Assembly: GCA_965200465.1 (NCBI GenBank)
Contig: OZ241358.1
Coordinates: forward strand, 3,658,001-3,722,000
Origin: Azophilus sp965200465
GTDB taxonomy: Bacteria; Pseudomonadota; Gammaproteobacteria; Pseudomonadales; Azotimanducaceae
DNA length: 64,000 nucleotides
Reading direction: 5' to 3'
Under the pieces are notes generated by a model. It worked only from the letters and a program-made list of their open reading frames with translations. It was not told the DNA's origin and did no database searches. The translations under genes and the position numbers were made by a program. Within the stretch, counting starts at the first letter, position 1, and every line of letters begins with the position of its first letter. Of the stretch, positions 25,918 through 36,054 are shown piece by piece.

Positions 25918-26833
25918 GCGATGTCGCAAGCACTCAGATGAAAAATGCTGTGCGTTGCGGAAGGAGATAAAAGCGATATTTCCTGCCAATAGCAACGATG
26001 TGGTGCTTGTCTGTGGGTCATATGCTCGAAGAGAGGCAGCAGGATCGTCAGACGTGGACTACTTTCTCGTTACCGAAGAGGAAGATGAATGCAAAGATTC
26101 CATTGAGGCCATCAAGAAAGCCGTGGATCGACTTGACCTCAAGGCTCCATCCCAAAGCGGATCATTCGCCAAAAAGGTTACGCGACAGTCGATAATACAG
26201 AACATCGGTGGGGCGAAGGACAGCAATGACAAAATAACTCAGCGCATGTTGCTGCTTCTTGAAGGCGATTGGCTATTTAATGAGGAGGGCTTTCGCGGCT
26301 TTCGACGTGAAATACTGCGTAGGTACATAAGAGCGGACATGCCCGATCATCAAGTCACCTTGTTCCTGTTAAACGACATCATCCGATATTGGCGGACGAT
26401 TTGCGTGGATTACGAGTACAAGACGACAGAAAAAGAGAAGCCATGGGCAATCCGAAACGTCAAGCTGGTGTTCTCTCGCAAGCTCCTCTACGCGAGCGGT
26501 CTATTTAGCGTGGCGTTGACAGCGGACATGTCTAGAGAAAGGAAGGTGGAGCGCCTTGAAGAGCTGTTTGATCTGTGCCCTCTGGAACGAGTTGTTCATA
26601 TTTGCGGTAAAGCAACGACAATGCGGATGCTACGTTGTTACGATGTCTTTCTTGACTGTATCAGCGATGATGCGAAGCGTCACCGCTTGGAATCTCTGGA
26701 AAGGGACAAACGTGACGCTCAGTTGTTCCGCGAGATAAAGAACGAAGGCCACCAATTCACACTTGAATTGTTGAAGCTGTTTGAGACGACCTTCCACTCC
26801 ACGCATCCGATCAGGCGTGCGATTATCTACTGA
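25883..26833 (+). CDS. Pol-beta-fold nucleotidyltransferase partnered with the HD protein
   Basis: A 316-residue protein with a minimal nucleotidyltransferase motif: V-C-G-S-Y-A-R-R (Gly45-Ser46) followed by S-S-D-V-D-Y-F-L-V with Asp58 and Asp60. A GS-to-DxD spacing of about 11 matches the DNA polymerase beta superfamily. The rest is helical and rich in Lys, Arg and Glu. The ATG at 25883 was chosen because GAGGAG lies seven bases upstream; an ATG 33 bases earlier lacks this. Base composition is clearly lower in GC than the core genes. It could nucleotidylate a protein, RNA or small molecule. Membership in the CBASS cyclase family is not supported. Confidence 0.78.
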   Translation: MAMSTEVHKYIKRCRKHSDEKCCALRKEIKAIFPANSNDVVLVCGSYARREAAGSSDVDYFLVTEEEDECKDSIEAIKKAVDRLDLKAPSQSGSFAKKVTRQSIIQNIGGAKDSNDKITQRMLLLLEGDWLFNEEGFRGFRREILRRYIRADMPDHQVTLFLLNDIIRYWRTICVDYEYKTTEKEKPWAIRNVKLVFSRKLLYASGLFSVALTADMSRERKVERLEELFDLCPLERVVHICGKATTMRMLRCYDVFLDCISDDAKRHRLESLERDKRDAQLFREIKNEGHQFTLELLKLFETTFHSTHPIRRAIIY

Positions 26834-27180
26834 ATGGGCTGACGGCGTTGGGGAAGGTCTGATTTAGCGGCGGTTTGGCGGTGAAGTTCGCCAATGGTGT
26901 ATTTCTCGGTCGTTTTCCCCTCGCGCATGGTCTCGGCGTACCAAGTGCCGGTTGGCATCATACAGATCGGGAACTAGGTCTCTGACCTTCTGCACCAACT
27001 TCTGCCGGGACTTCGCCTCGGCCCAGAGGGTCCCTGATCCCCAAAAAAAGCGGCACGGGCGACCGCCGGTAGCCCGACCTTTCGTCCTTCCGCCTGCTGC
27101 ACCGGCACAGCTTGGGGATGGGCGTCACACTGGCGCTTGGCCCGTGTGGGCGAAAAAATGGAAAAAAGTGGGAAAAAAGG
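26834..27180. other. Gap without a recognised gene
   Basis: A minus-strand frame near 26890-27015 reads plausibly (A-K-S-R-Q-K-L-V-Q-K-V-R-D-L-V-P-D-L-Y) and may be a gene fragment, but no start or family could be assigned. The rest shows only short frames. Confidence 0.4.
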
Positions 27181-27209
27181 TTGACAAGGGGGGAATCGGG
27201 CAGGACACT
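27181..27209 (+). promoter_or_regulatory. Candidate promoter upstream of the NYN gene remnant
   Basis: TTGACA at 27181-27186 and a weak -10 (GACACT at 27204-27209) are separated by 17 bases. The position, about 80 bases before the start codon, is suitable. Confidence 0.4.
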
Positions 27210-27286
27210 ATCGCCACTTCTGCCCCGCCGGACTTGCCGCAAGGCCCCCGGCGGGGTTATTTCATCCCCCGACGGTAGTGCGAACC

Positions 27287-27710
27287 ATGCGCCCAGGACC
27301 GCGTGTGAAGCGTGCCCTGTCGTTCATTGACGGTCAGAATCTCTATCGGCACGCCAAATCCGCATTCGGCCACCATCATCCCAACTATGACCCCATCAAG
27401 TTGAGCGAGGCGGTCTGCGCCGCCAGTGGCTGGACAAGCTGCGGCGCGCGCTTCTACACGGGAACTCCAGCGGCAGATCAGAGCCCGATGTGGCACGGCT
27501 ATTGGCAACGCCGGTTGCGCGCCATGCGAAGAGCCGGGATCCAAGTGTTCTCCCGCCCCATTCGGTATCGAACCGAAGAGATCTGCCTTCCCGTCGAACC
27601 CGCAAGCCAGTAGCCGGCGAGGCATCGACAAGACGGACTGGTTTCGCATCGAGCAGTCCATCTACGACGCCTGCCTTGACCACCGAGACTACCGGCCTCC
27701 GCGCCAGTGA
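27287..27710 (+). pseudogene. NYN-domain (DUF88/LabA-like) RNase gene, internally deleted and frameshifted
   Basis: The 5' part encodes R-A-L-S-F-I-D-G-Q-N-L-Y with the first NYN-domain aspartate, then R-A-G-I-Q-V-F-S-R-P. A stop follows at 27611-27613. In another frame the characteristic 3' end of the family reappears (R-R-G-I-D-K-T-D-W-F-R-I, Y-D-A-C-L-D-H-R-D-Y-R). The middle with the remaining catalytic acids is missing. NYN proteins are PIN-like RNases; this copy should be inactive. A GTG at 27278 is an alternative start. Confidence 0.72.
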
Positions 27711-27907
27711 GCAGGGCCGAACAGGATTGCCAGATGGCGTCCGGTTCAACCGAAAAAGCGCGGCCTGAGTTCTTCTGCGGGAATGAACCGACTTGCCTGC
27801 CGGTAGATGGCACGCACCGTGCCCATCCGCGGGGCGCGATGCACCGGTAGATTGGCTAGGGTTGTGCGCCATGGAAGCTCACGGCGCTTGTGGCGAAGGC
27901 AAGCCGG

Positions 27908-29626
27908 CTATTGCGCCGCCGTCAAGGCCCCCCCGCATTTTCGACTCCTTGCTATCGTTGCCAGCGTCGGCAGCGTGACGCCCAAGCCGTCCCATCCCGT
28001 CGCCTTGGCTATGGCTTGCGCCATCCTGCCGTAATCCGCCCGCGCTTGGCACGTATCCAAGTGAAACTGCCCTCTGTAAAGCACCATGGCGGCTTGTTCG
28101 CAAGTCATGCCCATCTCCGCAATCTGCAACGCCAAGGTTGCCGCAACGGACGCCTTGACGCCTTCGGATATGGTGATTTCCTTGCCGCCAACTCCGCTTG
28201 GCGGGTTGGTCATTAGACTGTTGAGATTGCCCTCCCCTCCGCCGCAGTAGGTCAAGCCTCTGCGCCCCACGGCACTGTTTGGGCAAGAGTTTGCGGCTAT
28301 GTTGCGCGTCCTGGGCGTTGAGCATTGCGCTTGCTCCAACCAAAAGGCGTCTTCGATAAGGTCAGCAATGTTGGGCTGGTCGGCCATTGCTTCGCAACGC
28401 TCGCCGCAAGCAAGAAGCAAGCGGGCTGCGCTTCTCTTTGGTTTTGGGGCGTGAGTGTGGGAGAGCAATGCGTAGCGCTTATCGTGGTAGTGGAACGTTC
28501 TGGCGTAGCGATTGTCATTGACTCTGGTTGTCGGCAAATCATCGTGGGTGTGGTCAGTGGCCGCGTAGGGGTGCGGATGCGTTGGCGAAGTTGCCCCGCC
28601 ATCCGAACCATCTTCGCCATCCGAACCGTCGCCATCGCCATCCGAACCGTCGCCATCGCCATTGTCGCCATCGTCGCCATCCGAACCGTCGCCATCGCCG
28701 CCATCGTCGCCATCCGAAGCGCAACCGCCCGTCGGTTCGGTTTGGTCGCTTGCCACAAAATTTCCTTCGGTCAAGCTAGTAAGCTCGGCAAACAAAGGAT
28801 GGTTCTTAACCTCGGCAATCGTCGGGTAGGTGTTTGGCCATCCAAACCCCTCCATAAGGCGAACAAGGTGGTTTTTTCGCAAGTCAAGGTGTTGCAGGCT
28901 GGTCAGGCCGCCAAAAATGCCCGTGGGCAGCGAACACAACTGGTTGCTCCCCAAGGCAAGGTGTTGCAGGCTGGTCAGGCCGTCGAACAAGTCTTCCGGC
29001 AACGCCGTCAATCGGTTGTTGTACAAGTACAGAGTTTGCAGGCTGGTCAGGCCGTCGAACAGGTCTTCCGGCAACGCCGTCAATCGGTTTAAGCCCAATC
29101 CCAGAGTTCGCAGGCTGGTCAGGCCGTCGAACAGGTCTTCCGGCAACGCCGTCAATCGGTTGTCGCCCAACCCCAGAGTTTGCAGGCTGGTCAGGCCGTC
29201 GAACAAGTCTTCCGGCAAGGCCGTCAATCTGTTTTGGCCCAAGTCCAAACCGTACAGGTTGGGCAGGCCGTCGAACAAGCCTTCCGGCAAGGCCGTCAAT
29301 TCGTTGTCGCCCAAGTCCAGACTGTGCAGGCTGGTCAGGTTGGCGAAGTCGCCCGCCTTCAATTCCGTTACCTTTGTCCGCTCTCCCAGCCAACCGTGTC
29401 TAAGTGATACTGTAATAATTCTCCGCATCTGCACCGCGCTTGCTGTGCTGCAAACCGAATATTCTGCAAACCTTTCTGTATGCCCTAAATGCCGCAAGAT
29501 TTCTTCGCGCACTAGCGGCGTCCTATCGCAAAGGTTGACGGTTTGCGCATGGCTTAGGGCCGGCAGCACGGCGGCGGCCGGCAGCATGGCGACGGCCAGC
29601 AGCATGATGGTCAAAAGGCTTCTCAT
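27908..29626 (-). CDS. Secreted LRR protein 2 with acidic linker, HxH-rich and Cys-rich C-terminal region
   Basis: A 572-residue exported protein. The signal peptide (M-R-S-L-L-T-I-M-L-L-A-V-A-M) ends S-H-A-Q. The cap reads C-D-R-T-P-L-V-R-E-E-I. About seven LRRs follow of the form L-P-E-D-L-F-D-G-L-T-S-L, clearly different from those of LRR protein 1. A long Asp/Gly/Ser linker (about residues 302-342) may bind calcium. The histidine-rich tail-fibre-like segment (H-T-H-D, Y-H-D-K-R-Y-A, S-H-T-H) and the Cys-rich end domain match LRR protein 1 almost residue for residue. The gene faces LRR gene 1 tail to tail across the island. It shares its leader sequence with the LRR gene at 58714-60507. 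Confidence 0.82.
   Translation of the reverse strand: MRSLLTIMLLAVAMLPAAAVLPALSHAQTVNLCDRTPLVREEILRHLGHTERFAEYSVCSTASAVQMRRIITVSLRHGWLGERTKVTELKAGDFANLTSLHSLDLGDNELTALPEGLFDGLPNLYGLDLGQNRLTALPEDLFDGLTSLQTLGLGDNRLTALPEDLFDGLTSLRTLGLGLNRLTALPEDLFDGLTSLQTLYLYNNRLTALPEDLFDGLTSLQHLALGSNQLCSLPTGIFGGLTSLQHLDLRKNHLVRLMEGFGWPNTYPTIAEVKNHPLFAELTSLTEGNFVASDQTEPTGGCASDGDDGGDGDGSDGDDGDNGDGDGSDGDGDGSDGEDGSDGGATSPTHPHPYAATDHTHDDLPTTRVNDNRYARTFHYHDKRYALLSHTHAPKPKRSAARLLLACGERCEAMADQPNIADLIEDAFWLEQAQCSTPRTRNIAANSCPNSAVGRRGLTYCGGGEGNLNSLMTNPPSGVGGKEITISEGVKASVAATLALQIAEMGMTCEQAAMVLYRGQFHLDTCQARADYGRMAQAIAKATGWDGLGVTLPTLATIARSRKCGGALTAAQ
27914..28440 (-). repeat. Inverted repeat arm 2: constant 3' region of LRR gene 2
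   Basis: Reverse-complement partner of 21237-21760. Identity by eye is high across the Cys-rich domain and drops sharply upstream of the histidine-rich segment. Confidence 0.85.
28600..28719 (-). repeat. Degenerate hexamer/nonamer repeats encoding a Gly-Asp-Ser linker
   Basis: Short repeats such as GCCATCGCC and GCCATCCGAACC (plus-strand reading) run for about 120 bases and encode alternating D-G, G-D and S-D residues. In-frame expansion or contraction is likely. Confidence 0.75.
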
Positions 29627-29642
29627 GGTTTACTCTTCGGTC

Positions 29643-29690
29643 TTGGCGAAGGCGACAAGTAAACCTTGCGGCTTGCGCCGAGAAAGTGAA
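29643..29690 (-). promoter_or_regulatory. Leader/promoter region of LRR gene 2, shared with LRR gene 3
   Basis: Reading on the minus strand, GCGCAAGCCGCAAGGTTTAC is followed by a TTGTCGCCTTCGCCAA leader. The same order occurs at 60524-60569, with GTTTAC at the presumed -10 position. Here the -35 TTGAC box is degraded (TTCACT, 20 bases away). Confidence 0.5.
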
Positions 29691-29731
29691 GGAATGATGA
29701 GGATTGCTGATTTTGCTACCCAATTCCCCAT

Positions 29732-31207
29732 TCAAGCCTGCTGCAGGCGGTTTAGTTCGTCCTCCAAGGAGTAGCTGTCCAGCATTTGATCGACCATGCC
29801 GGTGCAGCGGTCCCAGTCGAAGGTGCGGAAGCTGTGCCCCTTGGTGACGAAGGTGGCCCCGGCGTAGAACATCTCATACTGGGTGTGGCGGGAGGCGAAT
29901 TCGGATCCCACCGCGTCCCAGGCCAGTTTGAAGAACTTGACCCGGCTTTCGGAGCCGCTGGCCGGCGACTTTTGGGTTTTGTTAATGATCTCGCGCATTT
30001 CCGGGTTGGCGAAGTCCGCCACTGAGGAGGGCAGCATGGTCATGCCGCCGCCGGCCAGTTCGCGCAGGGTGGTCATCACCTGCGGATAGAGCTGCTGGGT
30101 GAGCACCTGCGCGGCGTACAGGCTGTGCCGGTCCGGGATGAAGTAAGGGCCGCGCTGCTGGCCCTTGATCTCCATTGCGTGGACCAGGGCATCAACGATG
30201 ATCGCCTCGGCGGCGAGGTTGCCCAGGATTTCCCGCACCTGCGGAAAGCCGGTGATGCCGTTGGTGTCCGTGATGCGCTTGGCGACGCCCAGCAGAAAGC
30301 GCATTTTCACCATCAGGCGGATTTGCGCTTGGTAGTTCTGATAGACATGGGCCGGAGTGGCATGGAACTGCTGCATGCACATGTCGGTGTTTTGGTTGAC
30401 GAACACCCGCTCCCAAGGCACCTTCACGTCGTCGAAGTAGAGCACCGCGTCGTTCTCGTCGAAGCGGTTCGCCAAGGGGTTGTCGAACAGGCTGGGCGCA
30501 TGCTCCTCATAGGACTTGCGCGAAAGGATTTTCAAGCCCTTGGCGTTCATCGGCAGGGTGAAGGAAAGGGCGTACTTTTCATCGCCCGGCTGCAGCGGCT
30601 GAATGCAGGAGACCAGCACTTCGTTGGCCATGATGCCGCCGGTGGCCAGCATCTTTGCGCCGCGGACGGTCAGGCCCTCGGCATCCTCATCGACCACCCC
30701 GGCGGTGAGGAATTCATCCTCCTGCTCATGGGCGGCCTTGGAGCGGTCCGCTTGCGGGTTGACGATGACGTAGGTTAAGTAAAGCTCGTTGTCCCGGGCG
30801 TGGGCGTAGTAGTCGGCAAGGGCGCCGGCCCGCTCCTTGTCGTACGCCTCGAAAACCTCCAGGCCCATGTACATGCCGGCGATGCAGGAGGCCACATGGT
30901 CCGGCGCCCGGCCGAGGAAGCCGCCGTGCAGCTCCGTCCAAGCCTCCAAAGCCTTGCGCCGCTCCACCAAGTCCGCGTAGCTCTCGGGAAGCTGCCAGAT
31001 GCGGTTGGCCCGCCCGCCGGTGGGCGTGGCGTAGGTCATCAGCTCCAAGTTGTCCGGGCGGCTTTGGAAGTCGTACAGCTTGGCCACGGAAGCCACCGCG
31101 TTGCGGTAAGCCGGATGGGTGGTCGGGTCCTCCACCACCGCGCCGTTGACGTAAATGCGCCGCCCGTCCCGCAGGGATGCGGTGTGCTGTTCGCCAGTCT
31201 TGATCAT
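29732..31207 (-). CDS. hpaB: 4-hydroxyphenylacetate 3-monooxygenase family, oxygenase component
   Basis: A 491-residue FADH2-dependent aromatic hydroxylase of the HpaB/PvcC/TcpA family. The enzyme takes reduced flavin from an HpaC-type reductase, which is encoded immediately upstream. Family landmarks are S-L-R-D-G-R-R-I-Y-V-N-G at the N terminus, the central flavin-binding region and V-P-W-E-R-V-F. A late P-S-S-x-A-D-F-A-N-P segment is also present. The ATG at 31207 has AAGGAGAACG in front, so the longer upstream frame was rejected. The phenolic substrate is not evident; 4-hydroxyphenylacetate is only the family's namesake. Confidence 0.92.
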   Translation of the reverse strand: MIKTGEQHTASLRDGRRIYVNGAVVEDPTTHPAYRNAVASVAKLYDFQSRPDNLELMTYATPTGGRANRIWQLPESYADLVERRKALEAWTELHGGFLGRAPDHVASCIAGMYMGLEVFEAYDKERAGALADYYAHARDNELYLTYVIVNPQADRSKAAHEQEDEFLTAGVVDEDAEGLTVRGAKMLATGGIMANEVLVSCIQPLQPGDEKYALSFTLPMNAKGLKILSRKSYEEHAPSLFDNPLANRFDENDAVLYFDDVKVPWERVFVNQNTDMCMQQFHATPAHVYQNYQAQIRLMVKMRFLLGVAKRITDTNGITGFPQVREILGNLAAEAIIVDALVHAMEIKGQQRGPYFIPDRHSLYAAQVLTQQLYPQVMTTLRELAGGGMTMLPSSVADFANPEMREIINKTQKSPASGSESRVKFFKLAWDAVGSEFASRHTQYEMFYAGATFVTKGHSFRTFDWDRCTGMVDQMLDSYSLEDELNRLQQA

Positions 31208-31256
31208 TGCTCGTTCTCCTTGTTGGGCGGCGCATCGGCAATCGAGTGCGCACTGG

Positions 31257-31823
31257 TCAATAGTGGATGTCCAAGGGCCAAAGAGGCGCCGGCTCATCGG
31301 TGGGCTTCAGCGCCCCGTAGTTGCCTTGGCAGAAGAGCAGCGGCGCTCGGTCAGTGAAGATGCGCAAGCGGACGATCTCGACGATGAACAGCACATGGTC
31401 GCCGCCGTCGTGACGAGCGGAGGGACGGCACTCGAAGCGCGCCACCACCCCCCGCAGCAGCGGCGCTCCTGCGTAGCCGCGGTCGAAGTCGATGCCGGCC
31501 CATTTGTTGCTTCGCGGCCGGGCGAAGCGGCCCGACAGGCCCTTTTGGCTCTCCGCCAGGATGTTGACGGCGCAGCCCTGCACAGCCTGCCACTGCGCCA
31601 GGCTCGAGGCACGCCGGTCAACGCTGAACAAAACCAGGGGCGGGTCAAGCGACAGGGAGTTGAAGGAACTCATGGTCATGCCCAAGTCCTCGCCGTCCGG
31701 GGCTTGCGCGGTGACCACGCAGACGCCGGTGGGGAACTGCCCCAAGGCGTTGCGCAAGGCCCGCCCGTCCAAGACGCCCTCGGCGGCCACCGGTGTGTTG
31801 GTCTTGGCGGCGGGGCCGCTCAT
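31257..31823 (-). CDS. hpaC: Flavin reductase (HpaC-like)
   Basis: A 188-residue NAD(P)H:flavin oxidoreductase of the split-barrel flavin reductase family, supplying FADH2 to HpaB. Typical features are L-G-Q-F-P-T-G-V-C-V-V-T-A near residue 27, S-F-N-S-L-S-L-D-P-P-L-V-L-F-S, and a C-terminal G-D-H-V-L-F-I-V-E-I. It sits 49 bases upstream of hpaB on the same strand, so the two form an operon. Confidence 0.92.
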   Translation of the reverse strand: MSGPAAKTNTPVAAEGVLDGRALRNALGQFPTGVCVVTAQAPDGEDLGMTMSSFNSLSLDPPLVLFSVDRRASSLAQWQAVQGCAVNILAESQKGLSGRFARPRSNKWAGIDFDRGYAGAPLLRGVVARFECRPSARHDGGDHVLFIVEIVRLRIFTDRAPLLFCQGNYGALKPTDEPAPLWPLDIHY

Positions 31824-31843
31824 GCGAGTGTGCTCTCCTCAAC

Positions 31844-31872
31844 AAAAAACGCCGGCAAACCCTTGGCCGGCG
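31844..31872 (-). terminator. Intrinsic terminator after the AhpD-glutaredoxin gene
   Basis: On the minus strand a perfect seven-base stem (CGCCGGC/GCCGGCG, nine-base loop) is followed by six T residues. It lies six bases beyond the stop codon of the AhpD-glutaredoxin gene and 21 bases before hpaC, so it would separate or attenuate expression between them. Confidence 0.8.
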
Positions 31873-31877
31873 AAGCC

Positions 31878-32816
31878 TCATCCGCCGGGGCTGCGCAGCA
31901 GCTTGGCCGACAAGTCGCCTTGCCGATCCAGCACCGCCAAATGATCCATGCCGCCGATCAGTTCGCCGTTGATGAAGATCTGCGGCACCGTCGGCTTGCC
32001 GCCGGTGCGCTCCAGCATTTCCTCCAGCTTGGCGGCGTCCCCGTCGATGTCGTATTCCCGGTAGGCTGCGCCTCGCGCCGCCAGCAGGCGCTTGGCGCGG
32101 CGGCAGGACGGGCACAGCTGCTTGGAGTAGATCTCCACGTCCGCCTTGACGTCGATGGGGCCGCGGTCGGCACCGGAGGGCTGCACGTGCATCCACTCCT
32201 CCAAGCCGGCCACCGGATCCTCGATCGGCAGGGCCATGGCGGCGTGCATCAGGTTGTACATCTTCCAGAAGCCTATCAGGGTGACGATCTCCATGACCTC
32301 CTGGGGGGTGAAGTTGGCGGCCAGCTTGGTGCGCAGCTCGTCGGTGACGCCGCCGGAATCCAGAGACGCCTGGGTGGCGAACTCCATCGCCACGGCCTCC
32401 CGTTCGTCCGCCGGCTGGTCCAGGTGCAGCAGGTCCTGCACCTCGCCGTCGCCGTACTGCCAGCGGCGCTTCAGCGTGCCGGTGTGGTGGGAGACGCAGT
32501 ACGGGCATTCGTTGGTGCGCGAAACCGCCAAGGCGATGCGGTACTTCAGGTGCTCGTTCAAGGCGTTGCGCTCATCGCGCATGATGGCGTTGTTGAGGTG
32601 GAACAGGTGCTCGGCTATCCAAGGCACATGCATATAGACCTTGTTGCAGTTGGGCATGAAGCCCATCCGCGAGGAGTAGTAGAACAGGTCGGCGCGCAGG
32701 TAGATGGGCGCCTTCTCGAAGTTCTCCCCTAAGTCCGCGTAGGGAATGAACGCTTGGGATTCGCCCTCGTCAACCACCTGGTCGATGATCTTCGGGGAGT
32801 CTTCAGTCAAAGCCAT
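31878..32816 (-). CDS. AhpD-like carboxymuconolactone-decarboxylase domain fused to glutaredoxin
   Basis: A 312-residue two-domain redox protein. Residues about 45-200 form an AhpD/CMD fold with the active-site pattern E-C-P-Y-C-V-S-H-H. Residues about 225-310 form a glutaredoxin with C-P-S-C and the glutathione-binding T-V-P-Q-I-F-I-N-G and G-G-M/x-D motifs. The ATG at 32816 is preceded by AGGAGG. The fusion suggests that the glutaredoxin recycles the AhpD cysteine pair in peroxide or quinone detoxification. The hpaBC neighbours, which make catechols or quinones, support this, but it is inference. Confidence 0.85.
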   Translation of the reverse strand: MALTEDSPKIIDQVVDEGESQAFIPYADLGENFEKAPIYLRADLFYYSSRMGFMPNCNKVYMHVPWIAEHLFHLNNAIMRDERNALNEHLKYRIALAVSRTNECPYCVSHHTGTLKRRWQYGDGEVQDLLHLDQPADEREAVAMEFATQASLDSGGVTDELRTKLAANFTPQEVMEIVTLIGFWKMYNLMHAAMALPIEDPVAGLEEWMHVQPSGADRGPIDVKADVEIYSKQLCPSCRRAKRLLAARGAAYREYDIDGDAAKLEEMLERTGGKPTVPQIFINGELIGGMDHLAVLDRQGDLSAKLLRSPGG

Positions 32817-32904
32817 TTGCAGCCTCCTTAGCTCGCCCATGTGTCGCCAGGGCCGCCTTGCCGACGCCTACCTTGGCGAGGCTCCATTAAAACCACTCTG
32901 AAAT

Positions 32905-32933
32905 ATTATATCAATACCTTGCATTTGCCTAAG
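32905..32933 (-). promoter_or_regulatory. Extended -10 promoter for the AhpD-glutaredoxin gene
   Basis: On the minus strand TGATATAAT (extended -10, TATAAT at 32910-32905) lies about 90 bases before the start codon in an AT-rich island. The -35 position reads CTTAGG at 17-base spacing, which is weak, as is usual for extended -10 promoters. Confidence 0.65.
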
Positions 32934-32944
32934 CATGGGAACAG

Positions 32945-33810
32945 TCAAGCATCCGCCTCCGCCGCCAACTGCTCCCGCGCCCAGTTGATCTTCGCCAGTT
33001 GTTCGGCGGTGGGTTCGGGAAACTTGGGGTCCAGGGCCGCCAGTTCGGCGGTGATGATGGTGGCGACCAAGGCCCGCATGGTGCCCTTGTCGTCGGCCGG
33101 CACCAAATACCAAGGGGCTTTCTCGGTGTGGGTGGCGGTAATGGCGTCTTGGTAGGCATGCAGGTAGGAATCCCAGAGTGTGCGCTCCTCAATGTCGCTG
33201 GGGTCGAACTTCCAGTATTTCTCCGGGTCCTCAAGCCGCCTTTGCAGGCGCTTTTTCTGCTCATCCTTGGAAAGGTTGAGGAAGAACTTCACCACCTTGG
33301 TGCCGTTTTCGCCAAGATGCCGCTCCAAGGAGCGGATTTCCTGAAAGCGGTTGCGCCAGAAGCGCTCGTTGAAGTTCGTCTGGATCAAGCGGCGGGCTTT
33401 AAGGATTTCCGGGCGCACCCGCACCACCAGCACCTCCTCGTAGTGGGAGCGGTTGAAGATGCCGATGCGCCCCCGCTCCGGCACCGCCCGCCAATAGCGC
33501 CATAGGTAGTTGTGCTCAATGTCCTTGTAGGTGGGCTGACGGAAGTTGTAAACCTGAAACCCTTGCGAGTTGACGCCGCTGGTGACGTGCTTGATGGTGC
33601 TGTCCTTGCCGGCGGCGTCCATGCCTTGGAACACCAGCAGGACCGAAAGCCGATGCTCGGCGTAGAGTTTCTGCTGCAGCTCGCCAAGGGCGCGCACCCG
33701 TTCGCGCAGCACCTCCTTGGGCTTCCCGAACAGGTTCACTCGGGTGGGGTAGTCCTTGATCGCCGCCCCGGGCGTGTACCGGTAGCGTGTGGCCAGAGAG
33801 TTCATTTCGT

Positions 33811-33814
<4 letters not shown>
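32945..33814 (-). CDS. Polyphosphate kinase 2 family (PPK2)
   Basis: A 289-residue PPK2 enzyme that transfers phosphate between polyphosphate and nucleotides. The Walker A-like loop is F-Q-G-M-D-A-A-G-K-D-S-T near residue 63. The lid and Walker B regions include G-I-F-N-R-S-H-Y-E-E-V and W-K-F-D-P-S-D. Length and motifs fit PPK2 class I/III. Its ATG overlaps the stop of the HMG-CoA reductase/mevalonate kinase gene (ATGA), so it is coupled to the mevalonate operon. The coupling might link polyphosphate-driven ATP supply to the ATP-consuming mevalonate kinases; this is a hypothesis. Confidence 0.92.

Positions 33815-36031
<2,217 letters not shown>

Positions 36032-36054
<23 letters not shown>

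Noticed and set aside
25883..26833. CBASS cyclase (CD-NTase)
   Set aside because: Only the generic GS...DxD motif is present. No Cap2/Cap3 genes and no effector typical of CBASS are adjacent; the HD partner does not fit a known CBASS type.
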